Shown in pieces: positions 1-6,391 of a stretch of 8,569 nt of DNA. Below the pieces are notes generated by a model. It had not been told where the DNA came from, did no database searches, and was given only the letters and a program-made list of their open reading frames with translations. Source of the stretch: DASSJM01 sp049587975 (GTDB lineage: Bacteria; Actinomycetota; UBA4738; HRBIN12); NCBI GenBank assembly GCA_049587975.1, contig JBAVEY010000061.1, forward strand, positions 1-8,569. The letters run 5' to 3'. Position 1 is the stretch's first letter, and every line of letters starts with the position of its first letter. The position numbers and the translations under genes were made by a program.

Positions 1-576
1 GCGCCCGCCGAGGGCGACCTCGTGATCCCGGTCCCCGACACCGCGCATTCGGCCGCGTCGGGGTACGCCGAGGTCTCCGGGATCCCCTACGGCGAGGGCC
101 TGATGAAGAACCGGTACGTCGGCCGCACATTCATCCAGCCGTCGCAGTCGCTGCGCGAACGCGGCGTGAAGCTGAAGCTCAACCCGATGCCCGACGCCGT
201 CCGTGGGAAGCGCCTGGTGGTGATCGACGACTCGATCGTGCGGGGGACCACGACCCGGCAGATCGTCCAGGCGCTCCGCGAGGCGGGCGCGACCGAGATC
301 CACACGCGGATCACCTGCCCGCCGATCCGCTGGCCCTGCTTCTACGGTATCGACATGTCCTCGCGCTCCGAGCTCATCGCGGCCGACCTCGCCGTCGACC
401 AGATCCGCGAATACGTGGGCGCTGACTCGCTCGGGTACCTCTCGCTCGAAGGCATGGTGGCCGCCACCGGCCAGGGTATGGACACGTTCTGCCGAGCCTG
501 TTTCGACGGCGAGTACCCGATCCCGATCCCCGAGCACGCCGGCAAGTTCCTGCTCGAGCACCCCGCGAAGTCGTGA
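1..576 (+). CDS. purF: Amidophosphoribosyltransferase, C-terminal part (5' end off window)
   Basis: Last 191 residues of PurF, which makes 5-phosphoribosylamine from PRPP and glutamine, the first committed step of purine synthesis in the cytoplasm. The reading frame is open to base 1, so the N-terminal Ntn-type glutaminase half lies outside the window. What remains is the phosphoribosyltransferase domain: the stretch KNRYVGRTFIQPSQ, then the PRPP-binding loop VVIDDSIVRGTTT at about residues 73-85 of the fragment. Cysteines in PCFYGID (C113) and FCRACFDGEYP (C164, C167) match the positions of the Fe-S cluster ligands in Bacillus-type PurF, so this is probably the cluster-containing form with a cleaved propeptide (family knowledge). 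The TGA stop overlaps the purM start by 4 nt, implying translational coupling. The call is secure. Confidence 0.96.
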   Translation, partial: APAEGDLVIPVPDTAHSAASGYAEVSGIPYGEGLMKNRYVGRTFIQPSQSLRERGVKLKLNPMPDAVRGKRLVVIDDSIVRGTTTRQIVQALREAGATEIHTRITCPPIRWPCFYGIDMSSRSELIAADLAVDQIREYVGADSLGYLSLEGMVAATGQGMDTFCRACFDGEYPIPIPEHAGKFLLEHPAKS

Positions 577-1574
577 CCTCGGAGGCGTACCGGAGGGCCG
601 GCGTCGACCTGGAAGCCGGCGCCAGGGCCGTCGAGCTGATCCGCGACCTCGCCGCCGACGCTTCACGACCGGAGCTCTCGGGTGGCATCGGCGGGTTCGC
701 CGGGCTGTTCGACCTCGGGCAGGGTCGGTACCTCGCGGCGGCAACCGATGGCGTCGGCACGAAGCTCGAGGTCGCGCGCCTGGCCGGACGGCTCGACACC
801 GTGGGGATCGACCTCGTCGCGATGTGCGCCGACGACGTGGTGTGCACCGGCGCCGAGCCGCTGTTCTTCCTCGACTACCTCGCGGTCGGCCGGCTCGAAC
901 CCGAACGCGTCGCCGCGATCGTCGGCGGGGTCGCGGAGGGATGCCGCCGCGCCGGCTGCGCGCTCCTCGGCGGCGAGACCGCCGAGCACCCCGGCGTGAT
1001 GGCCGAGGACGCGTTCGATCTGGCGGGGTTCTGCGTCGGCGTCGTCGAACATGACCGACGACTCGGATCGGATCTGGTCCGGGAGGGCGACGCGCTGATC
1101 GGCCTCGCGTCGACGGGCCTGCACGCGAACGGGTTCTCGCTCGTCCGACGTGCCCTGCTCGAGCGTTACGGACTGGACGAGGTCGTCCCGCCTCTGCGGC
1201 GCCCGCTCGCCGAGGAGCTCCTGGAGCCGACCGCGATCTACGCGCCGCTCGTCCTCTCGCTGGCCAGCGAGGGGTCGCTCCACGCCGCGGCCCACGTGAC
1301 GGGGGGCGGCATCGTCGAGAACGTCCCGCGTGTGGTCCCGGGGGGTCTCGAGGCCGAGGTCGTGTGGGGATCGTGGCCGGTCCCGCCGGTGTTCGAACTG
1401 CTCCGGACCGTGACGGGGGCCTCCGAGGACGACCTGCGCTCGACGTTCAACCTCGGGATCGGCATGGTGCTGGTCACGCCCGCCGAGCGTGCCGACCGGG
1501 TCGTGGGGCGAGCCGGCGAGGCGGGGTGCCCGGCGTTCCCGATCGGCGCGGTCCGGGCTCGATCCGCAGGGTGA
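573..1574 (+). CDS. purM: Phosphoribosylformylglycinamidine cyclo-ligase (AIR synthetase)
   Basis: 333 residues, a normal length for PurM, the ATP-dependent enzyme that closes the imidazole ring of FGAM to give AIR in purine synthesis. Family motifs appear in order: AGVDLEAG (9-16), GGIGGFAGLF (37-46), DGVGTKLEVA (59-68), GIDLVAMCADD (78-88), GAEPLFFLDY (93-102), GGETAEHPG (133-141), AGFCVGVVE (151-159), STGLHANGFSLVRR (180-193), TGGGIVENVPR (243-253) and TFNLGIGMV (291-299). The CADD form in place of the enterobacterial CVND is what I recall from actinobacterial PurM. The start is the GTG inside the purF stop (GTGA overlap). There is no strong ribosome binding site, so translation is probably coupled to purF. 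No truncation or missing motif is seen. Confidence 0.97.
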   Translation: MTSEAYRRAGVDLEAGARAVELIRDLAADASRPELSGGIGGFAGLFDLGQGRYLAAATDGVGTKLEVARLAGRLDTVGIDLVAMCADDVVCTGAEPLFFLDYLAVGRLEPERVAAIVGGVAEGCRRAGCALLGGETAEHPGVMAEDAFDLAGFCVGVVEHDRRLGSDLVREGDALIGLASTGLHANGFSLVRRALLERYGLDEVVPPLRRPLAEELLEPTAIYAPLVLSLASEGSLHAAAHVTGGGIVENVPRVVPGGLEAEVVWGSWPVPPVFELLRTVTGASEDDLRSTFNLGIGMVLVTPAERADRVVGRAGEAGCPAFPIGAVRARSAG

Positions 1575-1706
1575 GGCCCGTGCGGCAACGAGCCTCGGTC
1601 CGACGCCCTGCCGAAGACTGACTACCTCCGTGTGGCCCACTCGTCCGCCGCATCGGTCACCTCGGGGGAGACCAGGCGGTCCCGCGAAAACCACCTGCCG
1701 GACCGA

Positions 1707-1741
1707 TTCAGTGCAAGGGATGGAGGCCGATACCTTTCAGG
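1707..1741 (+). promoter_or_regulatory. Candidate leaderless promoter for the receiver gene
   Basis: In the 167-nt gap after purM, a TANNNT-type -10 box (TACCTT, 1731-1736) ends 5 nt before the A of the first ATG at 1742. That is the geometry of leaderless actinobacterial transcripts. A weak -35-like TTCAGT sits at 1707-1712 (18-nt spacer). The only purine-rich site, GGAGG at 1722-1726, is 15 nt from the ATG, too far for a normal Shine-Dalgarno. The rest of the gap (1575-1706) shows no terminator or riboswitch that I recognise. This is inference from spacing only. Confidence 0.3.
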
Positions 1742-2131
1742 ATGATGCTGAACACCAAGACCGCCCCGAGGGTCCTGGTCGTCGACGACGAGCCGCAGGT
1801 CGTCTGGATGCTGCAGTTCAGCCTCGAGGCCGAGGGCTACCAGACGCTCTCGGCACGCGACGGACGGTCGGCGCTCGACGAGGTGCGCGAGCACCATCCC
1901 AGCGTGATCCTGCTCGACATCATGATGCCGGTCATGGACGGCTGGGCCGTCCTCGAGGAGCTCCAGGAGCTCCCGGCGTCCGAGCGTCCTCGCGTGATCG
2001 TCGTCTCGGCGCGCTCCAGCCTGCGCGACCGCGCCAAGGCCGCCGAGCTCGGTGCCGACGCGTTCGTGGCCAAGCCGTTCAACGTCGACGACCTCCTGGT
2101 CGTGTTGCACGACGTCGAGCAGGCGAGCTAG
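1742..2131 (+). CDS. Stand-alone CheY-like response regulator receiver
   Basis: 129 residues forming one receiver domain with no output domain. The phospho-acceptor set is complete: acidic pair D15-D16 in VLVVDDE, phosphorylated aspartate D59 in VILLDIMMPVMDGW, the Ser/Thr switch at S89 in VIVVSARSS, and the conserved lysine K111 in FVAKPFN. It should take a phosphate from a histidine kinase and act by protein-protein contact or as a phosphorelay step; no kinase is in the window. Two adjacent ATG codons (1742 and 1745) are possible starts. I use the first because of the -10-like box just upstream. It has its own intergenic region after purM and ends only 4 nt from the stop of the convergent phosphatase gene, with no room for a separate terminator. 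Family is certain; partner and role are unknown. Confidence 0.9.
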   Translation: MMLNTKTAPRVLVVDDEPQVVWMLQFSLEAEGYQTLSARDGRSALDEVREHHPSVILLDIMMPVMDGWAVLEELQELPASERPRVIVVSARSSLRDRAKAAELGADAFVAKPFNVDDLLVVLHDVEQAS

Positions 2132-2135
2132 TCCT

Positions 2136-2927
2136 TCACCGGCCGACCGCGAGCCCCGCGTCCCCCAGCAACCCGAGCAGTGGCTCGAGCAGTCGCATCG
2201 GCGCGGCGACGGTCAGCACCTCGCCGTCTGGCTGGTCGATCTGACGGAACTCGCCGCCGGCCGCCTCCACGGCCACGCGACCCGCCGCCGTGTCCCACGG
2301 CGCCAGGTGGAGCTCGTAGTACGCGTCGACCTCGCCGCACGCCACCGAGCACAGGTCCATCGCCGCCGAGCCGCTCCGCCGGATGTCGGCGACGCGGCCG
2401 ATCACCTCGGTGAGCCAGCGCGCCTGGAGGACCCGCATCCGTTCGTCGTAGCCGAAACCCGTCGCGAGCACCGCATCGTGGATCGTCGTCCGCTCCGAGG
2501 GACGGGTGGGACGCCCGTCCCGCTCCGTCCCGTGTCCCGTCACGCCCACCGTCAGCCGTCCGAGGGCGTCGACCACGACGCCGACGGAAGGATGCGCGTC
2601 CACCTCGACCCCGATCGAGACCGCGTACCCGGGGTACCCGCGCACGTAGCTCGCGGTCCCGTCGAGCGGGTCGATCACCCAGCGCACACCCGACGATCCC
2701 GGCCGGTCCGTCCCCTCCTCGCCCACGATCGCATCGTCGGGGCGCGCGGCGAGGATGCCATCCACGATCGCGCGCTCGCAGGCCCGGTCGATCCCGGTCA
2801 CGAGATCTCCCGACGCGGACTTCTCGGCGATCTCGAAGCCGTCCCGCAGGCCGTCCCGCTGGATCTCGGCCGCTCTCCACGCGAGCTCGATCGCGAGCGA
2901 GCGCAGTTCCTCGAGGAGGATGGTCAC
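2136..2927 (-). CDS. Inositol-monophosphatase family phosphatase
   Basis: 263 residues, typical for the Mg2+-dependent IMPase superfamily (SuhB, ImpA, HisN-type histidinol phosphatase). Metal ligands are visible: GEEG at 69-72, the signature WVIDPLDGTASYV at 83-95 with D86 and D89, and the C-terminal WDTAAG motif with D212 (211-216). SASGDLVTGID (37-47) matches the usual substrate-side K..DLVT..D motif. Candidate substrates are inositol-1-phosphate, histidinol phosphate or another sugar phosphate; the sequence alone does not decide, so no symbol is given. The start is GTG at 2927, 5 nt after the stop of the upstream SH3-like gene and without a clear Shine-Dalgarno, suggesting coupled translation as the last gene of the bkd operon. 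In actinobacteria inositol phosphatases feed phosphatidylinositol lipids and mycothiol (family knowledge); either link here is speculative. Confidence 0.92.
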   Translation of the reverse strand: MTILLEELRSLAIELAWRAAEIQRDGLRDGFEIAEKSASGDLVTGIDRACERAIVDGILAARPDDAIVGEEGTDRPGSSGVRWVIDPLDGTASYVRGYPGYAVSIGVEVDAHPSVGVVVDALGRLTVGVTGHGTERDGRPTRPSERTTIHDAVLATGFGYDERMRVLQARWLTEVIGRVADIRRSGSAAMDLCSVACGEVDAYYELHLAPWDTAAGRVAVEAAGGEFRQIDQPDGEVLTVAAPMRLLEPLLGLLGDAGLAVGR

Positions 2928-2932
2928 CGCGC

Positions 2933-3124
2933 TCAGGGCCGGATGACCTTGCCGAACCGGACGTCGCGGACCGGCACCCGCGCGACCGTGCCGTCCCGCC
3001 GTCGGACCACGTAGGTCGCGGCGTCGTGATCGTAGCGCTCGAGGATGCCCACGGCTTCGCCGACGTAGCCGTTGGGCGATTCGAACTGGAAGGACACGCG
3101 TTTGCCCGTGTCCTCGGGCGTCAC
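2933..3124 (-). CDS. Small SH3-like domain protein (Rv0428c N-terminal type)
   Basis: 63 residues starting VTPEDTGKRVSFQF and ending RDVRFGKVIRP. The pattern of a short beta-barrel (GKRVSF, GEAVGILERY, ATYVVRRRDGTVARVPVRDV) resembles the SH3-like segment at the N-terminus of actinobacterial GNAT proteins such as Rv0428c, here without the acetyltransferase. I chose the GTG at 3124 because a GGAGGG lies 10 nt upstream (3135-3140 on the + strand). The upstream GTG at 3142 lacks such a site, and the longest open frame from 3229 would run into the E2 gene. It sits 40 nt after the E2 stop and 5 nt before the phosphatase start, so it belongs to the same transcript. Function unknown; a binding or regulatory module is a guess. 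Similarity is from memory of the pattern, not from a search. Confidence 0.65.
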   Translation of the reverse strand: MTPEDTGKRVSFQFESPNGYVGEAVGILERYDHDAATYVVRRRDGTVARVPVRDVRFGKVIRP

Positions 3125-3164
3125 GAGGTTCTGGCCCTCCACAGGCCGGAGGATATCGGACGGG

Positions 3165-4292
3165 TCAGCGTGGGAGCGCTTGGAGGCGCTCACGCGACTC
3201 GAGGAGCTGGACCAGAGCGCCGAAGGCACGCCCGACGGTCGCGCCGTCGAGCACCCGGTGGTCGAACGTCAGGGACAGCGTGCACGCCGGCCGAGCCTCG
3301 ACCGCGCCTTCGACCACGAGCGCCCGCGGCCCGATCACCCCGAGCGCGATCGTGACGGCGTGCCCGGGGTCGAGCAGTGGCGTTCCGAACTCGGAGCCGT
3401 AGCTGCCCGTGTTCGACACGGCGATCGTCGCACCAGAGGTGTCGGTCGGCTTCAGGCTCCCGGCCCGCGCGGCCCCCGCGAGCCGATCGATGGAGCCCGC
3501 GATCTCGCCGATGCCCCTCGATCCCGCGTCGATCACGACGGGGACGACGAGCCCCCGATCGGTGTCGGTGGCGACCCCCACGTTGACCTTCCCGTGGACC
3601 AGGATCGATCGGTCGGTCCAGGTGGCGTTGAGCATGCGGTGCTCTCTCACGATCTCGGCGAGCGCCCGCACGAACACCGGGAGCGGCGACACCCCGAGCT
3701 CCCGCCGGACCGTGTCCAGCGCCGTGCAGTCCACCGTTCGGAAGGTCGTGACCTGCGGGATGGCCGCGACCTCCGACAGTGTGTCCGCGATCGCGCGACG
3801 GATAGGGGAGACGGGGATCTCTTCCGCTGCGGTGCCCGTTCCGACCGTCCACGCCGTCGGGGGCTCGCCCCCTGGTGGCGCCGCCGGAGAGGCAGCAGCT
3901 CGCGTGCCGGAGCGAGCGAACGCCTCGACGTCCTCCCGGGTGACGCGGCCGTCCGGTCCGGATCCCGAGACGACGGACAGATCCACGCCGAGGTCCTTCG
4001 CGAGCTTGCGGACGGCGGGTGTGGCGGTCACGGCTCCGGTCGCGTCCGTCCCGGCGATCTCGAACGTCGCGAGGGGCGCCCCGACGGCGAGCGTCACGCC
4101 GGCCGCGACGTGGAGCCTCGAGACCCGGCCGGCGTATGGCGCGGGCACCTCGACCGTCGCCTTGACCGTCTCGATCTCGACGAAGGGCTGGTTGAGCTCG
4201 ACCTGATCGCCCTCGGCGATCAGCCACGCGCTCACCACCGCCTCCTCGAGCCCTTCCCCGAGATCCGGCAGCGAGAAGACGCGTTCGGCCAT
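3165..4292 (-). CDS. bkdC: Branched-chain 2-oxoacid dehydrogenase E2 (dihydrolipoyl acyltransferase)
   Basis: 375 residues, the core of a 2-oxoacid dehydrogenase complex, which moves the acyl group from E1 onto CoA through a lipoyl arm. Domains: one lipoyl domain at about 1-80 with the lipoylated lysine K44 in EIETVKATVEVP; a Thr/Ala-rich linker; a peripheral-subunit-binding domain at about 91-125 (TPAVRKLAKDLGVDL ... GRVTREDV); a Pro/Gly/Ala-rich linker; and a catalytic domain at about 160-375 with the DHRVLDG motif (H345, D349). ETVKA replaces the more common ETDKA around the lipoyl lysine, a mild variation. The ATG shares its A with the TGA of the E1-beta gene (TGATG, 1-nt overlap), so the genes are translationally coupled. 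The substrate class is inferred from the E1 genes. The symbol follows M. tuberculosis usage and is tentative; it could equally be called pdhC. Confidence 0.93.
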   Translation of the reverse strand: MAERVFSLPDLGEGLEEAVVSAWLIAEGDQVELNQPFVEIETVKATVEVPAPYAGRVSRLHVAAGVTLAVGAPLATFEIAGTDATGAVTATPAVRKLAKDLGVDLSVVSGSGPDGRVTREDVEAFARSGTRAAASPAAPPGGEPPTAWTVGTGTAAEEIPVSPIRRAIADTLSEVAAIPQVTTFRTVDCTALDTVRRELGVSPLPVFVRALAEIVREHRMLNATWTDRSILVHGKVNVGVATDTDRGLVVPVVIDAGSRGIGEIAGSIDRLAGAARAGSLKPTDTSGATIAVSNTGSYGSEFGTPLLDPGHAVTIALGVIGPRALVVEGAVEARPACTLSLTFDHRVLDGATVGRAFGALVQLLESRERLQALPR

Positions 4293-5266
4293 CAGTAGGT
4301 CACGACCCTGCGGACGGCGTCCGAGATCCGTTCGACGCTCGGCAGGTAGCGCTGCTCGAGCGACGCCGGCGGGTACGGCACGTCCGGGCCGGTGACCCGG
4401 GCGACCGGCGCCTCGAGGTGGTCGAACGCCTCCTCGACGATCCGCGCCACGATCTCGGCGCCCATCCCGAGCGTGAGGGGTGCCTCGTGCACGACGACCG
4501 CCCGTCCGCTCGCTCGGACGGCGTCGCCGATCGCCTCGACGTCGAGCGGGACCAGCGATCGCAGGTCGAGGACGGCGGCCTCGATCCCCTCGGCGGACAG
4601 GGCGTTCGCGGCCTCGAGGCAGCGGGTGACCATCGCGCCGTAGGCGATCAGGACGCAGGAGCCACCGTCCCGGACCGTCCAGGCCCGACCGATCCCCGCG
4701 CCGTCCACGGTGAGGTCGCCCTCCTCCTTCGACCAGTAGCGGCTCTTGGGCTCGAGGAAGATCACCGGATCCGGATCGTCGATCGAGAGCCGGAGCAACC
4801 GGTAGGCGTCGAGCGGGGTCGACGGAACGACGACCTTCAGCCCTGCGGTGTGGACGTAGTAGGTCTCGGGGCTCTCCCCGTGATGCTCCTTGCCGCGGAT
4901 GCCACCGAACGACGGGATCCGGATCACCGCAGGGATGCCGACGCGCCCCCGCGTCCGCTCGCGGTACTTGGCGACGTGGCTGATCACCTGGTCAAGTGCC
5001 GGATACGAGAACCCCTCGAACTGCATCTCGGCGATCGGTCGCCAGCCGGCCATCGCGAGTCCCACACAGATGCCGGCGATCCCGGACTCGGCGATCGGCG
5101 TGTTGAACACGCGCTCGCGCCCGAATTCGGCCTGCAGGCCCTCGGTCACGCGGAACACGCCGCCGAGCTCCCCGACGTCCTCGCCGAACACGAGCGTCCT
5201 GGGATCGGCGCCGAGGGCGTCGCGGAGAGCGGCGTTCAGGGCCGCGACCATCGTGACCTCAGCCAT
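4292..5266 (-). CDS. bkdB: Branched-chain 2-oxoacid dehydrogenase E1-beta
   Basis: 324 residues, normal for the beta subunit of the thiamine-diphosphate-dependent E1 heterotetramer that decarboxylates the 2-oxoacid. Recognisable elements: FGEDVGELGGVFRVT (27-41), NTPIAESGIAG with the cofactor-activating glutamate E60, the Q-FEGF segment (82-86), the KEHHGESPE loop with H128-H129 (126-134), and FLEPKSRYW (170-178), typical of branched-chain-type E1-beta. The C-terminal transketolase-C domain includes LDLRSLVPLD and VVHEAPLTLG. The ATG at 5266 lies inside the end of the E1-alpha gene (8-nt overlap), with only a weak GAGG about 12 nt upstream. It forms a complex with the products of the two flanking genes. 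A pyruvate-specific complex cannot be excluded from the beta subunit alone. Confidence 0.94.
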   Translation of the reverse strand: MAEVTMVAALNAALRDALGADPRTLVFGEDVGELGGVFRVTEGLQAEFGRERVFNTPIAESGIAGICVGLAMAGWRPIAEMQFEGFSYPALDQVISHVAKYRERTRGRVGIPAVIRIPSFGGIRGKEHHGESPETYYVHTAGLKVVVPSTPLDAYRLLRLSIDDPDPVIFLEPKSRYWSKEEGDLTVDGAGIGRAWTVRDGGSCVLIAYGAMVTRCLEAANALSAEGIEAAVLDLRSLVPLDVEAIGDAVRASGRAVVVHEAPLTLGMGAEIVARIVEEAFDHLEAPVARVTGPDVPYPPASLEQRYLPSVERISDAVRRVVTY

Positions 5267-6320
5267 CGCCCAGGAGCACCTCGCGCTGGCGGAGCAGGGT
5301 CGGGGGTGGGTTGGCGTACGCGTGGTCGATCAGCTCGGCGGCGGGCGGCTCGCCGAGGTCGATGACCGCTGCGCGGATCTGGGCCACCCAGGTCTCCGCC
5401 TCGTCGTGGCAGGCACGGACGAAGGCCTCGTCGATCGATCCCGCCTGGAGCAGGTACGTCCGGTAACGCTCGATCGGGTCCCGGTCGCGCCAGGCCGCGA
5501 CCTCGGCCTCGTCGCGGTAGCGGGAGGCGTCGTCGGCGGTCGAGTGCGCACCGACCCGGTACGTCATCGCCTCGATCAGGGTCGGGCCGTCGCCGGCGCG
5601 CGCGCGTTCGACCGCGCGCTCGGTGACCGAGTACACGGCCAGCACGTCGTTGCCGTCCACGCGGATGCCCGGGATGCCGTACCCGGCCGCTCGAGCCGCG
5701 ATCGGGGCTGCGTACTGCTCGCTCGCGGGGACCGAGATCGCCCAGCCGTTGTTCTGACAGAACAGGATCGCCGGTGCGCGGAAGACCGCGGCCAGGTTGG
5801 CTCCCTCGTGGAAGTCGCCCTCCGAAGCGGAGCCGTCGCCGAAGTATGCGAGCGAGCACGCCGTGCTCCCGTCCAGCTTCGCGCCCATCGCCCACCCGAC
5901 CGCATGCACGATCTGCGTGGCGACGGGCACGCAGATCGGCGCGAACCGCGACGCGATCGGATCGTAGGGACCGCCGTGCCACGTCCCGCGGTGGTACTGG
6001 AGGTACTCGGCGATCTCGACGCCCCGGACGACGGCGGCCGCGAGCTCGCGGAACGAAGGGAACACGAAGTCGTCGGGGCCGAGCGCGAACGCGCTGCCCA
6101 CCTGGGCGGCCTCCTGACCCTCGAACGGCGGATAGACCGTGAGTTCGCCCTGGCGCTGCAGCGCCCAGCACTCGCGGTCCAGGCGCCTCGAGCGGACCAT
6201 CAGGCGCAGGAGCTCGCGGCGCTCGTCGTCCGAGAGCCCCACGTCGGTGTTGCCGACGGGCGTCCCGTCTGGCGCGACGAGCTGCACGATCGGGGCGTCG
6301 GCGAACGGGACCTGGGTCAT
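5259..6320 (-). CDS. bkdA: Branched-chain 2-oxoacid dehydrogenase E1-alpha
   Basis: 353 residues from the chosen ATG at 6320, which has GGAGG 10 nt upstream (6331-6335 on the + strand). Motifs: PFEGQEAAQ (65-73), FPSFRE (87-92), the thiamine-diphosphate motif GDGSASEGD to NNGWAIS (161-196), and YRVGAHSTADDASRYR at about 254-269. The HST-DD form of that last loop, the mammalian phosphorylation loop, points to the branched-chain 2-oxoacid class rather than the pyruvate class, whose loop reads GHSMSD. It is the first gene of the operon E1-alpha, E1-beta, E2, SH3-like, phosphatase. An open extension up to 6479 exists, but it would run through the divergent promoter and the start of the neighbouring gene, and the internal ATG at 6368 overlaps the -10 box, so both are unlikely starts. 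Confidence 0.94.
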   Translation of the reverse strand: MTQVPFADAPIVQLVAPDGTPVGNTDVGLSDDERRELLRLMVRSRRLDRECWALQRQGELTVYPPFEGQEAAQVGSAFALGPDDFVFPSFRELAAAVVRGVEIAEYLQYHRGTWHGGPYDPIASRFAPICVPVATQIVHAVGWAMGAKLDGSTACSLAYFGDGSASEGDFHEGANLAAVFRAPAILFCQNNGWAISVPASEQYAAPIAARAAGYGIPGIRVDGNDVLAVYSVTERAVERARAGDGPTLIEAMTYRVGAHSTADDASRYRDEAEVAAWRDRDPIERYRTYLLQAGSIDEAFVRACHDEAETWVAQIRAAVIDLGEPPAAELIDHAYANPPPTLLRQREVLLGDG

Positions 6321-6330
6321 CGCGGGGCGG

Positions 6331-6391
6331 CCTCCGGCGAGCTCTGGCGAGCGGAGCGTGGGGAGCATATACACTCGGACGCCGTGGTCCC
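6331..6391 (-). promoter_or_regulatory. Candidate promoter and RBS of the bkd operon
   Basis: Reading leftwards: a weak -35-like GGGACC (6391-6386), a 16-nt spacer, -10 box TATGCT (6369-6364) that fits TANNNT, a predicted start near 6357, then GGAGG (6335-6331) 10 nt before the ATG of E1-alpha. Elements are seen directly; promoter activity is inferred. The -35 box overlaps the first codons of the divergent 266-aa gene, so occupancy of one promoter could affect the other. Confidence 0.45.
6370..6383 (+). promoter_or_regulatory. Candidate leaderless promoter of the 266-aa gene
   Basis: TACACT (6370-6375, TANNNT type) ends 8 nt before the GTG at 6384, and no Shine-Dalgarno-like sequence lies between them, which suggests a leaderless or nearly leaderless mRNA. 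The box abuts the -10 box of the divergent bkd promoter (6364-6369), so the two would be back to back. The spacing is 1-2 nt longer than ideal. Confidence 0.33.

Noticed and set aside
3125..3229. Longer N-terminus for the SH3-like protein
   Set aside because: It would overlap the E2 coding end, is Ser-rich shadow sequence, and has no RBS. The GTG at 3124 has one.
3072..4298. Plus-strand open frame of about 408 codons
   Set aside because: Arg/Asp/Gly-rich shadow opposite the E2 gene, which has complete domain and active-site motifs on the minus strand.
4890..6383. Long plus-strand extension upstream of the 266-aa gene
   Set aside because: It is antisense to the well-supported E1-alpha and E1-beta genes and has the composition of a shadow frame. 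Only the part from 6384 looks like protein.
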